64,000 bases of DNA from Paenibacillus radicis (ex Gao et al. 2016) (GCF_014641555.1 NZ_BMHY01000004.1:186001-250000); one strand, 5' to 3'; counted from the stretch's first letter, positions 42,997 to 51,838 are shown. Translations and numbers: made by a program. The notes: generated by a model from the sequence alone, not told the origin.

Positions 42997-43767
42997 ATGA
43001 AATTTGAGAATAAAACAGTGATCGTTACAGGCGGAGGAACAGGAATTGGTAAAACAACGGCACAGAGATTTTTTGAAGAAGGGGCAAATGTAGTCATTAA
43101 CGGTCGCCGGCAAGATGTACTGCAGCAAACAGCGCTCGAAATTGACCCGTCAGGAAAGAGAGTTCTGGCCGTGTCAGGAGACATCAGTAAACCAGAAACA
43201 TCCGCCAAGCTGGTCCATGCGGCCGTTGAAGCGTTTGGCGGCATTGATGTACTTGTAAACAATACGGGTAAGTTCAATCCTACGCCTTTCCTTGACCATA
43301 CCGAAGAGGATCTGCAATCTTATCTGGATACGATTGTGAAAGGGACGTTCTATCCATCACAAGCCGTTGTTCCTGAATTGAGAAAAAGAGGGGGCGGTGC
43401 CATAGTGAACACCGGTTCGATGTGGGCGATTCAGGCCGTGGAAGCAACACCATCATCCGCTTACTCTGCTGCAATGGCAGGCCGGCATGCACTGACTCGA
43501 AATTTGGCGGTTGAATTAGCTGGCGACCAGATTCGAGTAAATGCCGTAGCACCTGCTGTGGTGGAAACTCCGATCTACAACACCTTTATGACAGAAGAAG
43601 AAGTAGCTAACGTGCTGCCTAGCTTCCATGCCTTCCATCCGATTGGCCGGAATGGAACCACTCACGATGTTGCGGAAGCCATATTGTTCCTTGCGAGTGA
43701 CTCGGCATCGTGGATAACAGGCGTCATCATGCCGCTTGATGGCGGGGTCACAGCTCGTCTGAGATAA
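42997..43767 (+). CDS. SDR-family oxidoreductase with Met in place of catalytic Lys
   Basis: 256 residues. Cofactor motif TGGGTGIG (11-18), NNTG in place of NNAG, Ser141, Tyr156 present, but YxxxK reads Tyr-Ser-Ala-Ala-Met160, so the proton-relay Lys is missing. C-terminus WITGVIMPLDGG is normal. Close homologues with the same change are known to me as a distinct SDR clade, so it is probably not a damaged gene. ATG 42997 with GAGGAG about 10 nt upstream is preferred to ATG 42988. It is controlled by the tandem operators at 42741 and 42837. Confidence 0.87.
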   Translation: MKFENKTVIVTGGGTGIGKTTAQRFFEEGANVVINGRRQDVLQQTALEIDPSGKRVLAVSGDISKPETSAKLVHAAVEAFGGIDVLVNNTGKFNPTPFLDHTEEDLQSYLDTIVKGTFYPSQAVVPELRKRGGGAIVNTGSMWAIQAVEATPSSAYSAAMAGRHALTRNLAVELAGDQIRVNAVAPAVVETPIYNTFMTEEEVANVLPSFHAFHPIGRNGTTHDVAEAILFLASDSASWITGVIMPLDGGVTARLR

Positions 43768-43801
43768 AAGAGAAATAACCATAAATTCAAGGATCGATAT
43801 T

Positions 43802-43830
43802 AAGAGCAGCATAACGCTGTTCTTTTTTGT
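43802..43830 (+). terminator. Rho-independent terminator
   Basis: AAGAGCAGC with GCTGTTCTT (43803-43824 region), one G-U pair, then TTTTGTTG. Confidence 0.8.
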
Positions 43831-44000
43831 TGTATAATTTTCGATATCTAGCAATAAGGTGAACCGCATAACGCCGTGGTTAGGAAGGAATTACTTTTAC
43901 CATAACGGTTACAAGTAAAGTATAGTGATTCTAGACTTCCGCAACTTCCGGGGAAACAGAAACTTTTCTGATTTCGCCCTGAAGTTTTTTGATATGGAAA

Positions 44001-44026
44001 TGAACTTTTATACCCTTTGTGGTCTC
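44001..44026 (+). promoter_or_regulatory. Candidate ECF sigma autoregulatory promoter
   Basis: TGAAC (44001-44005), 16 bp, GTCTC (44022-44026) fits the GAAC...GTC style of ECF promoters. Transcription would begin near 44033, leaving a short leader with the GGGGTGAG ribosome site before TTG 44051. A second GAAAC element (43959) lies upstream; the housekeeping TATAGT at 43920 is another possibility. Confidence 0.4.
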
Positions 44027-44050
44027 TTATCTATGAAAAGGGGTGAGAAC

Positions 44051-44614
44051 TTGAATGTAAGCCGTCTTGTCAAACAAGCCAAGAAAGGCAACAAGGAAGC
44101 TTTGCTGCAACTAATTCTAGACGATCAGGACGCTTACTATCGTCTTGCCTATACGTACATGGGGAATGAACATGACGCGATGGATGCGATGGAGGATATG
44201 ATCGTTACACTGTATGAGAAAATCGATCAATTGCAGAAGGGCGAAGCCTTCTACAGCTGGAGCAAGACCATTCTCGTCAACCGGTGTAAAACGTTGCTCC
44301 GCAAAAAGGAACGATTCATTCCTCTGGAGGACGAAAGCGAACAATCATCTGTGCCCTTAACCGATGATAACCCGTACCGCCATACAGAATCTGAGATGGA
44401 CATGCAGATGCTGCTTTCTCATCTGAATGCACAGCAGCGGGAAGCGATTGAGCTTCGTTACGTACATGATCTTCCGTATCAGACGATTGCCGATATGACG
44501 GGCGCGCCGCTAGGCACAATCAAATCGAGAATATCGCAAGGGATTCAGAAACTGAAAGCGATGATCGGAGGTGATCGTTATGACAACGATCGAGGAGAAG
44601 CTAGAAGAGCATAA
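44051..44614 (+). CDS. ECF-type RNA polymerase sigma factor
   Basis: 187 residues from TTG. Region 2 includes DAYYRLAYTYMGNEHDAMDA, MEDMIVTLYEKI and YSWSKTILVNRCKTLLRKK. Region 4 is LSHLNAQQREAIELRYVHDL then PYQTIADMTGAPLGTIKSRI. GGGGTGAG sits 5 nt before TTG 44051; the longer frame from 43925 has no site and an implausible N-terminus. It overlaps the anti-sigma gene by 35 bp, giving translational coupling. Confidence 0.9.
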   Translation: MNVSRLVKQAKKGNKEALLQLILDDQDAYYRLAYTYMGNEHDAMDAMEDMIVTLYEKIDQLQKGEAFYSWSKTILVNRCKTLLRKKERFIPLEDESEQSSVPLTDDNPYRHTESEMDMQMLLSHLNAQQREAIELRYVHDLPYQTIADMTGAPLGTIKSRISQGIQKLKAMIGGDRYDNDRGEARRA

Positions 44615-45884
44615 ACTGAGCTTGAACATGGCGCAAACGCCATCAGATCTTGAGAGCAGACTTCGCAAGGCACTCCAGCATGCTCCTGTTCGAAAGAGAA
44701 AAAGGAATCGGGCATTGATATGGATTGCGACAGCAGCCGCGGCCTTTATTCTCATTGCAGGAACGTATCAATATCCTGCTTTTGCTTATTTTAGCGGAAA
44801 GCTTTTTAATAAAGTCGAGCTGCACACTCTTAGCTTTGCAGAGCTGTCGGAGCAAGGCTATGGACAAACGGTCAATACAAGTAAAACGCTTAAAGATGGC
44901 ACAGTCATTACGATTAGCGGTGTTATTGCGGACGATAATGCCTTGTCGATGTACTACAGTATTGATCGGCCTGAAGGTTCTTCTATCTATGATGCCAACG
45001 GTTCACACCGTTATAATGTTTGGAAGGTGGAAGGATTTCTGACGGATTCAAGTGCGACAGATGGCGGCGGCAATCCTAGCGAAAACGACACTCGTTTTGA
45101 AGGTGTACAAAAATTTGGACCGGTTAGTCCATTCGCCAAAACGTTAACCGTTGAATTCAGTGAATGGCTGGACAATGGGAAACGGGCAATCTACCCGATA
45201 TCCTTCAAGTTTGATGCTAATAAAGCGATGAAGAGCTTGATCAGCCAGGATATCGGGAAATCCGTCATTGTCGATAAGGGGGCCGTACATTATGATTCCA
45301 TAACGGCTTCGCCAACTTCAACGATTGTGAAGGGACACTTTGAAATGGACAATGGAGAATTACCGAGATTTACAGGTAAAACAACGCTTTATGTCAATGG
45401 AACAGCATTTTCAATGCAGGGGGGGCGTTCTGGCGCTAATGGATTTGAATTGGAATTTGACGTGCTTCCAACAGATAAGATTGAGAGCATGGAACTTGTA
45501 CTCGACAATTTCCCCGGCTATCAGAAAGTAGAGAAGCCTATTTCCTTGGCTTCGCCTTCTGATCTGTCTTTGAAAATTGGCAGTGAAAAGCTATGGATTC
45601 GAAGTGTCACTAAAACGGCGCAGGGCTATGATATCGTAATTGCCAGAAAGCAATTTACATTTCTAGTGAAGGACGGCTTGTCCGTGCAAGCAGGGGGTCA
45701 AGTTGTTCCAGTTTCATCCATATCTAAGGAACGCCCATGGGATCTGAAGAACGGCAACATCTTGTGGGAGCAGACGTATTCTTTTGCAACGAAAGATAAA
45801 CCGGAGTTTCTGCTGGTTGACGGATTTGATTATATTAAAGCGTATAAAGAAACGATTTCCATTCCTGTATCAGCAAAAAAATAA
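44580..45884 (+). CDS. DUF4179-type anti-sigma factor, membrane protein
   Basis: 434 residues. A short cytoplasmic N-terminus (about 1-42), one transmembrane helix (ALIWIATAAAAFILIAGTY), then a long extracytoplasmic part with a DUF4179-like region (GQTVNTSKTLKDGTVITISG) and a C-terminal DUF5643-like beta domain. It probably holds the sigma factor at the membrane until an envelope signal is received. GGAGGTGAT precedes ATG 44580 by about 5 nt; GTG 44571 overlaps that site. Confidence 0.85.
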   Translation: MTTIEEKLEEHKLSLNMAQTPSDLESRLRKALQHAPVRKRKRNRALIWIATAAAAFILIAGTYQYPAFAYFSGKLFNKVELHTLSFAELSEQGYGQTVNTSKTLKDGTVITISGVIADDNALSMYYSIDRPEGSSIYDANGSHRYNVWKVEGFLTDSSATDGGGNPSENDTRFEGVQKFGPVSPFAKTLTVEFSEWLDNGKRAIYPISFKFDANKAMKSLISQDIGKSVIVDKGAVHYDSITASPTSTIVKGHFEMDNGELPRFTGKTTLYVNGTAFSMQGGRSGANGFELEFDVLPTDKIESMELVLDNFPGYQKVEKPISLASPSDLSLKIGSEKLWIRSVTKTAQGYDIVIARKQFTFLVKDGLSVQAGGQVVPVSSISKERPWDLKNGNILWEQTYSFATKDKPEFLLVDGFDYIKAYKETISIPVSAKK

Positions 45885-45901
45885 TAGCATCTTAATGCTC
45901 G

Positions 45902-45927
45902 AACCGCGCTGCTGCGCGGTTTTTTAT
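45902..45927 (+). terminator. Rho-independent terminator
   Basis: AACCGCGC (45902-45909), loop TGCT, GCGCGGTT (45914-45921), then TTTTA. Confidence 0.87.
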
Positions 45928-46016
45928 TGTAATAAATCTCGCACTGTCGAATAAACAGGATAGTTGCAAGTCTAGTTTTCTTGTATAATTGGAAAATAAC
46001 GGAGGAGGTATATAGC

Positions 46017-46550
46017 ATGAAAATCATAGGAAATAAAATCCGATTGCGAAATTTTACAGAAGATGATTTCTCTTTCTATAATGAACTGGAACAAAATCCA
46101 ATCACACATCAGTATGAAAGCAGTGCACCCGATGACGCTGAAATCCAAAATGATTTTCAAAAAGCGCTCTCTGAAGTTCATGACAGTCCGCGAGAGCGTT
46201 ATGAGCTGGCAATTAATCTGAAGGATGATGGAACGCCTGTCGGCCGGATTAGTATTAAGCTAAATTGGAGTGAAATTAGAGAATGGGAGATTGGCTGGGC
46301 GCTGCATCCAGATTTTTGGAAGAACGGGTATGCAACAGAGGCGGTTGAGCTGCTGATCGGTTATGCATTCAGCGATCTGAATGCACATCGGGTTGTTGCC
46401 TATGCGAACACAGAAAATACGGCATCTGAGAAGTTGATGACTAGAGCTGGTATGAAATTGGACGGCATACTTAGAGAAGTCAGAATTTGCAATGGTAAAT
46501 GGTGCAATGAGTTTATTTACTCTGTACTTGAACATGAATGGGACAAGTAG
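46017..46550 (+). CDS. GNAT-family N-acetyltransferase (RimJ/RimL type)
   Basis: 177 residues. IRLRNFTEDDFSFYNELEQN opening, WEIGWALHPDFWKNGYATEA for the CoA loop (KNGYAT), and VVAYANTENTASEKLMTRAG. GGAGGAGG (46001-46008) fixes ATG 46017; the TTG at 45981 overlaps a TATAAT box (45984-45989) that probably belongs to the promoter. Monocistronic. Confidence 0.9.
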   Translation: MKIIGNKIRLRNFTEDDFSFYNELEQNPITHQYESSAPDDAEIQNDFQKALSEVHDSPRERYELAINLKDDGTPVGRISIKLNWSEIREWEIGWALHPDFWKNGYATEAVELLIGYAFSDLNAHRVVAYANTENTASEKLMTRAGMKLDGILREVRICNGKWCNEFIYSVLEHEWDK

Positions 46551-46642
46551 AAGATTGATACTGTGCAAGTTAATAGAGTCGTAATATACTAACTATTGGC
46601 AATAGAAAACACATAACACTATACATACTGGAGGATGCAATC

Positions 46643-47287
46643 ATGACAACGATTTTATTTCAAGGCGATTCCATTACAGATGGTGCGAGAGGCCGCAGCG
46701 AAGATCCAAATCATCTGCTTGGACACAGTTATGCGTATTTGATCGGGGCAAAGCTTGGTTATGAACTGGGCGAGAAGCAGCCTTTGTTCATTAACAGAGG
46801 GATTAGCGGCAACCGTGTCTCTGATTTATATGCCCGATGGAATGAGGATGCTATCGCACTCAAGCCTGATTTGATCAGCATTCTGATTGGGGTCAATGAC
46901 GCGTGGAGAATGATGAGCGGAGAGCCTTCTGGTGTTACGGACCGTTTTGGTCGCGCTTACAAAGTGCTGCTTGAAGAGACAAGAGAGGTTATGCCGGATA
47001 CGGGACTGATTCTTCTGGAGCCTTTCATTCTGAAGACGGGCGCTACGGAAGAGAAATGGGAGGAATGGCAGCAGATCATTGGGCTATACCAGAACATCAC
47101 CAGAGAGCTGGCGGAAGAGTTCGGTGCGGTATATGTTCCGCTTCAGGCTGCCTTTGATGAAGCATGTACTCGCGCAGAAGCCGCTTATTGGATTTGGGAT
47201 GGCGTGCATCCGACGAGCGCAGGTCATCAGATTATTGCGAATCAATGGCTGTCCGTTGTTCAGAGCAGCAAGCTTGCGCTTAGCTAG
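46643..47287 (+). CDS. SGNH/GDSL hydrolase
   Basis: 214 residues. All four SGNH blocks are present: GDSIT (block I, nucleophile Ser10), GISGNR (block II Gly), IGVNDAW (block III Asn), and DGVHPTSAGH (block V Asp and His). No signal peptide, so an intracellular esterase/deacetylase, similar to bacterial sugar-ester deacetylases. TGGAGGATG site before ATG 46643. It converges on EcsC across a shared terminator. Confidence 0.92.
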   Translation: MTTILFQGDSITDGARGRSEDPNHLLGHSYAYLIGAKLGYELGEKQPLFINRGISGNRVSDLYARWNEDAIALKPDLISILIGVNDAWRMMSGEPSGVTDRFGRAYKVLLEETREVMPDTGLILLEPFILKTGATEEKWEEWQQIIGLYQNITRELAEEFGAVYVPLQAAFDEACTRAEAAYWIWDGVHPTSAGHQIIANQWLSVVQSSKLALS

Positions 47288-47296
47288 TAAAGAGAT

Positions 47297-47334
47297 AAAA
47301 GATGGCTTCTGCAGGCGAGCAGAAGCCATCTTTT
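47297..47334. terminator. Bidirectional terminator
   Basis: A 16-bp perfect stem, AAAAGATGGCTTCTGC (47297-47312) with GCAGAAGCCATCTTTT (47319-47334), 6-nt loop, between convergent genes. Confidence 0.9.
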
Positions 47335-47344
47335 TCGTTAATCC

Positions 47345-48079
47345 TCATAATCCCTCGTTCAATCGGCGCAACCGGTATGCGTTCATTGCGGACTCATTAA
47401 GCTCATCGAGAATGGTATAGTTGGCCCAAGCTCCCGCTATTGCTCCAATTCCCGGTACCATCTGCAGCATTTTCCGGAAATCAATCGCGTCGCGGTATTC
47501 TTTCTGGAAGGTTTCCCAGTCCAAATTGTTGGCGTATTGAGAATCCGAGTAATACTGTTTTTTTTCAGTATCCCATCGTTTAATCGAGTACAGCAGTTTA
47601 GCACGTTGTTCCGGACCAGAGAACGCCAATTGGAACAGTTTTAGAACGAAAACTCGCTCGGAAAACTCGTTGGTATCATATCCGTAATTATGGGCCAACT
47701 CGAACAAAAACTTCATCTTGATGGCAATTAAAGCAGGAAAGTCTACCAGATTAAGTACAAAACCGCCCGCTCCTGTACCTGCGCCTTCCGCTACTGCGAT
47801 TTTTTGATAGAGGGAAAACAAACGCTGCGCTTCTTGGTCGGCGAGTTCGAGCGTATCATATTGGCGAACCGGCTTTTGAGGCGTATATTCCGCACCGAAT
47901 AATGCGGTACGTACGATCGATTTAACGGTAGCCGTAATAACAGTGTGTACCTTGTCAGGAATCAGTTCATTAATTCGCGTACCGATCGTCTTCGAAGTTT
48001 TCTCCAGCCACCCCGGCGATTTGAATAATTTGCGTTCCCAAGCGGCAACTTCACCGCGAACCTTTTGTTCATAATTCAT
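47345..48079 (-). CDS. EcsC-family protein
   Basis: 244 residues. EcsC pattern: KSPGWLEKTSKTIGTRINEL, AEGAGTGAGGFVLNLVDFPA, and a C-terminal glycine-rich helix pair MVPGIGAIAGAWANYTILDE. EcsC was named from an ABC transporter operon in Bacillus, but many homologues are stand-alone and membrane-associated. GGAGGAGAG precedes ATG 48079; the longer frame from 48100 would include it. No ABC transporter genes adjoin. Confidence 0.88.
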   Translation of the reverse strand: MNYEQKVRGEVAAWERKLFKSPGWLEKTSKTIGTRINELIPDKVHTVITATVKSIVRTALFGAEYTPQKPVRQYDTLELADQEAQRLFSLYQKIAVAEGAGTGAGGFVLNLVDFPALIAIKMKFLFELAHNYGYDTNEFSERVFVLKLFQLAFSGPEQRAKLLYSIKRWDTEKKQYYSDSQYANNLDWETFQKEYRDAIDFRKMLQMVPGIGAIAGAWANYTILDELNESAMNAYRLRRLNEGL

Positions 48080-48344
48080 CGACACTCTCTCCTCCAACAA
48101 ATCTCACTATATTGTACCGGAAAACTTCTCCATTAGGAACAGACTGGAGCAGGTAGCGGACCCCGACTAGAGTCGTGGAGCGCTGTATGGCAGGCAGTAA
48201 GCTATTACTAACTTTATAACGAGTTAGGTATCCCGGCCAATTGTTCCGCATTCAAGGACAGGCTATGATAGAAATGAATGTACAACAACGAAATAAGAGA
48301 AACGCATAACAATTAATAATGCTGCCTAAAGGAGAATGATATAG

Positions 48345-50000
48345 ATGGATTGCACGCTTGAACCGATTCTGGAGGAGATGGAACGGGAAATCGACACATG
48401 GATAACCTATATAAGAGATAAGGACGCAGAAAAAATCGTAAAACGCACTACGCTGCAAGTTGGAATTCACGGCAATGCGCTGCTCGAATATGCCAAGGGC
48501 AGGGTGGATGTGACAGATAAGGAGCTCGATTTAACAAAGCCGAAGGGTCAGGTGAATCTGGACGAATCTCTAACCGAGGAAGAAGTTCAAGCGAAGATTA
48601 TTCCCAAGCTTGCTTCTTATATACAGGAGAAATTGAACGAGCTGCCATCCGCTTTAATCGATTATCGATTTACATTTAACGGAAAATTTCGGACGCGGGA
48701 CGGCAGAATCAACGTTCTTATCCATGAATACGTCGACGAGACGAAGAAGGAGCAGTTGCTGGAACAAATTTCTGTGTATATCGCTAATAAGCTGGAAGCG
48801 GGAAACTTTCCGACCAAGCCGTTGGAGACCTTTTTTCTCTCCAGGCATCTGCTGGATGAGGGACTGTACCCTGATCCGGACCCCGGCAGAATCATTTCTA
48901 TTTTTGAGAGCATTCAACAAGTGAATAAAGGGAATAAACATCTTGCAGAGCATCGGAATTATATCGTTTCAGCTTTGCGGAATTGGGTAGAGGATTACGG
49001 GCTGCCTCTTTATTACGATAATACAGGAACGGAGTGGCAAAAAACATATCAGAAAAAAGACGGTGCCTGGCTGGAAAAGACCGAGCAGGGTCCGATTGAA
49101 CTCGTCATTTACACAGCGATAATGATTCTGAAATACGAGCCATCCTACAGTAAAAGTACAGGACTCGCTTTTATGAATTACGCGATCGAATTGGGCAGTG
49201 CTGAGGCAAAACGCCTGATGAAGGAAGGCAGCGGCACATTTGCCAAGGAAGACACCGGGTTATGTGACGAGCTGGTTGAATGCACGGCTAACGATGTATT
49301 GGCCCAGATCACTATAGCCATTAAGCAGGAAACGGAGGAGAGCTACGCGCGTGCGCTCCAGTTTCTGATTCGATTATTAAGTCAAGGCTTCCCCAAAAGC
49401 TATCAGATTAAGCTAAAGTCAGGTGTCAAGCAATGGCTGCCGGTCAAAGGGCTGGCAAAATCGAGTACGCACCGTTTCTTCGCCAATGCTCTGGAATACC
49501 CCAATTTACATCCCTTGTTAGAGCAATACTCGCATACAGCGATGGAAACCTTCGAATGGTATTCGGATACAGAAGGGGAGAAAAATTGCATGCCGGGCAG
49601 CTATGCCGTCTTCGGCCTTGGGCTGACGGATCAGACTTATTTTCCGCTGGTCGAACAGTATATGGGTAAGGTGGATGAAGAGCATCAGTCCGTTCAGAAT
49701 CACTTCACGGTCGCTTTGGCCGAAAGGTTTGGTGTTAACGCGGAAACCATTCCTACTCTCGTGAAGTGTATGCTGCATAGCACGGATTCGATGAAGTTGA
49801 AGATCAAAGCCGAGATGGAGGATGAGAAGCATCTACGGCTGCTGCTCGCACAGATTCATGGTCTTCCGGACTATATGGTCGAGCATATCGTTTATTTGAT
49901 CTGGGGCGGAACAGACAAGTTGAAGAAAATAGCTGCCAACGCCGACGGAGATCGGGGAAAATGGCTCTCTAAACTGGTACGGGCCGCCAGCAGCAGTTAA
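48345..50000 (+). CDS. Large protein of unknown function (DUF6138-like)
   Basis: 551 residues, soluble, no signal peptide or membrane helix. The N-terminal 190 residues are alpha/beta (IDTWITYIRDKDAEKIVKRT), and the remainder is helical, with a segment resembling Sel1/TPR-like repeats (GLAFMNYAIELGSAEAKRLM). It resembles proteins called DUF6138 in Bacilli, but I hold that name loosely. AAGGAGAATG lies upstream of ATG 48345. It is divergent from EcsC. Confidence 0.75.
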   Translation: MDCTLEPILEEMEREIDTWITYIRDKDAEKIVKRTTLQVGIHGNALLEYAKGRVDVTDKELDLTKPKGQVNLDESLTEEEVQAKIIPKLASYIQEKLNELPSALIDYRFTFNGKFRTRDGRINVLIHEYVDETKKEQLLEQISVYIANKLEAGNFPTKPLETFFLSRHLLDEGLYPDPDPGRIISIFESIQQVNKGNKHLAEHRNYIVSALRNWVEDYGLPLYYDNTGTEWQKTYQKKDGAWLEKTEQGPIELVIYTAIMILKYEPSYSKSTGLAFMNYAIELGSAEAKRLMKEGSGTFAKEDTGLCDELVECTANDVLAQITIAIKQETEESYARALQFLIRLLSQGFPKSYQIKLKSGVKQWLPVKGLAKSSTHRFFANALEYPNLHPLLEQYSHTAMETFEWYSDTEGEKNCMPGSYAVFGLGLTDQTYFPLVEQYMGKVDEEHQSVQNHFTVALAERFGVNAETIPTLVKCMLHSTDSMKLKIKAEMEDEKHLRLLLAQIHGLPDYMVEHIVYLIWGGTDKLKKIAANADGDRGKWLSKLVRAASSS

Positions 50001-50083
50001 ACTAAATGATGAATATAGCTATGCCGTTTCACTCTTTATTAAAGGCTTTGTTACATTCTAATGTTGATTTGTGACCATAAGAA

Positions 50084-50108
50084 AACCGCCTTTGTGAGAA
50101 GGCGGTTA
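50084..50108 (-). terminator. Terminator for the DHFR-like gene
   Basis: AACCGCCTT (50084-50092) with AAGGCGGTT (50099-50107). The U-tract is on the minus-strand side (TTTTCTTAT), so it serves the gene at 50141; it may also slow plus-strand readthrough. Confidence 0.7.
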
Positions 50109-50140
50109 ATTGAGCTATCTCTTCCGTTTAAGTGACAAGC

Positions 50141-50716
50141 TCATCTTACCGTCTGATAGACGAGTCCTATGGCCCCGGAATCAAAGGTCTTGTTTTCGAT
50201 TAGCTTAAGATTGGTTTTCTCTTTGATACCTTGGAATAGCGGCAATCCCTTACCAATGAGGACGGGAGAAACCGTAATTTTATACTCGTCAATTAAATCA
50301 AGCTGCATGAGGTGGTGTGCGAACCTAGGACTGCCGAGAATGACCAAATCCTTGCCTGGCTGCTGTTTGAGGGTATTGATCTCTTTCTCGATATCTTCTT
50401 TCACGAGTCTGGAATTATTCCATTCGGCTTTCTCCAGCGTTGTGGAAAAGACGACTTTGGCTGTCTTTTCAATCCACTCGGCATGATTCAGCTCATGCTG
50501 CGAAGCTGATGGGTTCGAAGGCACAGATGGCCAGTAACTATGCATCATCTGATAAGTCCCGCGTCCCCAAATGACAGTGTCGGCAGTACTCAGAATTTCT
50601 TGCGCATGTTTCTCCAAATCAGCATCGTAGGAAACCCAGCCAATGTCCATTTGCCCATTCGGCCCTTCTACAAAACCGTCAAGCGATGCGTGCAGAAATA
50701 GAACGAGTTTTCTCAT
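50141..50716 (-). CDS. Dihydrofolate reductase-family (RibD C-terminal-like) protein
   Basis: 191 residues. RibD_C/DHFR-like fold: KLVLFLHASLDGFVEGPNGQ, VIWGRGTYQMM, KDLVILGSPRFAHHLM and DEYKITVSPVLIGKGLPLF. These stand-alone proteins are common in Bacilli (YwjB/YyaP-like), probably NADPH-dependent reductases of unknown substrate. GGAGA precedes ATG 50716 by about 7 nt; ATG 50737 is upstream of that site. Confidence 0.88.
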   Translation of the reverse strand: MRKLVLFLHASLDGFVEGPNGQMDIGWVSYDADLEKHAQEILSTADTVIWGRGTYQMMHSYWPSVPSNPSASQHELNHAEWIEKTAKVVFSTTLEKAEWNNSRLVKEDIEKEINTLKQQPGKDLVILGSPRFAHHLMQLDLIDEYKITVSPVLIGKGLPLFQGIKEKTNLKLIENKTFDSGAIGLVYQTVR

Positions 50717-50803
50717 TTTCAGTTCTCCTTTGTCCATATGGGATATGCAACTCTATTATAGAACATCTGTTCGCGATTATCAAATATTAACATTAAGGTT
50801 TAA

Positions 50804-50973
50804 AAAGCCTTATTAAAAGAGATCAACCCGCACTTTTAGCGGGGAAATTGAGCGACATAGAAGGGGAGCTTCAAAGCTTTACAGCAGAACAGAAGGTTGG
50901 TTTTTCGGAGTATGAAAATTTGCTTCGCCGTTATACAGAAATTCAAGCACTGCGCAGCCTAATTAATCCATAA
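50804..50973 (+). pseudogene. C-terminal gene remnant, family unknown
   Basis: After a stop at 50801 a 56-codon frame without a usable start codon reads RDQPALLAGKLSDIEGELQS then FTAEQKVGF, SEYENLLRRYTEIQALRSL and a stop. The composition and amphipathic pattern look like a genuine protein C-terminus, and a strong terminator follows directly at 50997, as expected for the end of a real gene. The 5' part is missing. I cannot name the family. Confidence 0.4.
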
Positions 50974-50996
50974 AACAGAAGATACATATCCTATCG

Positions 50997-51030
50997 AAGA
51001 TCGCGGAAATCCGCGATCTTTTTTTTTGCA
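50997..51030 (+). terminator. Rho-independent terminator
   Basis: AAGATCGCGG (50997-51006), loop AAAT, CCGCGATCTT (51011-51020), then T8. Confidence 0.87.
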
Positions 51031-51099
51031 ATAGGCGTAATTAACGTAAAAATCCTCGAGAACCGCATTTTTATAACTGCGACATCTCCCGGATTTTCA

Positions 51100-51603
51100 T
51101 TACACATTAGTGCTGTTAGCAAAAAATTGACGGGTATCTTTACGTGATTGAGGAGTTAATACGCGATCAAGCTCTTCATTTAGCCAAGAGAGCGTTTTAT
51201 TACGCAGCACATTGCGCATACTCTCCTCGGCTTCTAACATAGTCATGTTAATCACACAAGGAGATGCTTTAGAACAAGCGGCATACTCCTCATCCTGACA
51301 TAGATAGCTATTATCTTTAATTTTTTTACATTGAAAAATAGGAGTAGCACCTTCGACTGCTTCAACTACATCCCAAAAAGAAATGTCATCAGGAGACTTC
51401 GATAAGCGATAGCCTCCCTTTACGCCAGGAACAGAAACTACGATACCCGCTTTTGTTAACTTACTGAAAATTTTGGAAAGATAGGTCTCCGAAACACCTT
51501 GAAATGCGGAGAGCTCTTTAATTCCAATTGTAGCATCTGGAGGAATATCAATTAAATATACCAAGCAATGCAGTCCATATTCAACGCCAATACTATACTG
51601 CAT
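51100..51603 (-). CDS. Rrf2-family transcriptional regulator
   Basis: 167 residues. Winged HTH with GVSETYLSKIFSKLTKAGIV and the wing VPGVKGGYRLSK. Cys residues at 92, 102, 110 and 116 after the wing helix are placed where Rrf2 proteins bind an iron-sulfur cluster or use thiol redox sensing, although the spacing is not the IscR/NsrR one. Divergent from CMD and azoreductase genes, so probably a repressor released by electrophiles or quinones. Start ATG 51603 has a weak but usable purine-rich site. Confidence 0.88.
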   Translation of the reverse strand: MQYSIGVEYGLHCLVYLIDIPPDATIGIKELSAFQGVSETYLSKIFSKLTKAGIVVSVPGVKGGYRLSKSPDDISFWDVVEAVEGATPIFQCKKIKDNSYLCQDEEYAACSKASPCVINMTMLEAEESMRNVLRNKTLSWLNEELDRVLTPQSRKDTRQFFANSTNV

Positions 51604-51709
51604 GCAAACACCTGCCTTCTGTATAAAACAATACTATTAATCATCTTAGGTGGATTTAAAACCATTGTCAAATAAGGCGAAATGGATATTTGTGGTCGAA
51701 TATTTTAAG

Positions 51710-51738
51710 TTGACACTTTGAAATGAACGAGCTATATT
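51710..51738 (+). promoter_or_regulatory. Strong sigma-A promoter of the CMD/azoreductase operon
   Basis: TTGACA (51710-51715), 17 bp, TATATT (51733-51738). Near-consensus, as expected for a repressed stress operon; the -10 and spacer architecture equals that of the azoreductase promoter at 59618. Confidence 0.75.
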
Positions 51739-51759
51739 GTAGATGACCTTAATCGCCGA

Positions 51760-51792
51760 TTAATGTTGTCGTCGATAAGTGTTGTCGGTGAT
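51760..51792 (+). repeat. Imperfect 17-bp direct repeat in the leader
   Basis: TTAATGTTGTCGTCGAT (51760-51776) is followed by TAAGTGTTGTCGGTGAT (51776-51792), sharing TGTTGTCG, 16 bp apart. It lies just downstream of the predicted transcription start and could be an Rrf2 binding region. Confidence 0.4.
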
Positions 51793-51838
51793 GAATCGCG
51801 AATGCAGGATCAATTTATTATTTATGGAGGAGATTACG

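Noticed and set aside
43520..43869. Antisense frame at the end of the SDR at 42997
   Set aside because: Overlaps a conserved SDR C-terminus and the terminator; composition is that of a shadow frame.
43925..44050. Upstream extension of the sigma factor
   Set aside because: No ribosome site at 43925 and an N-terminus unlike ECF sigma factors; TTG 44051 has a strong site.
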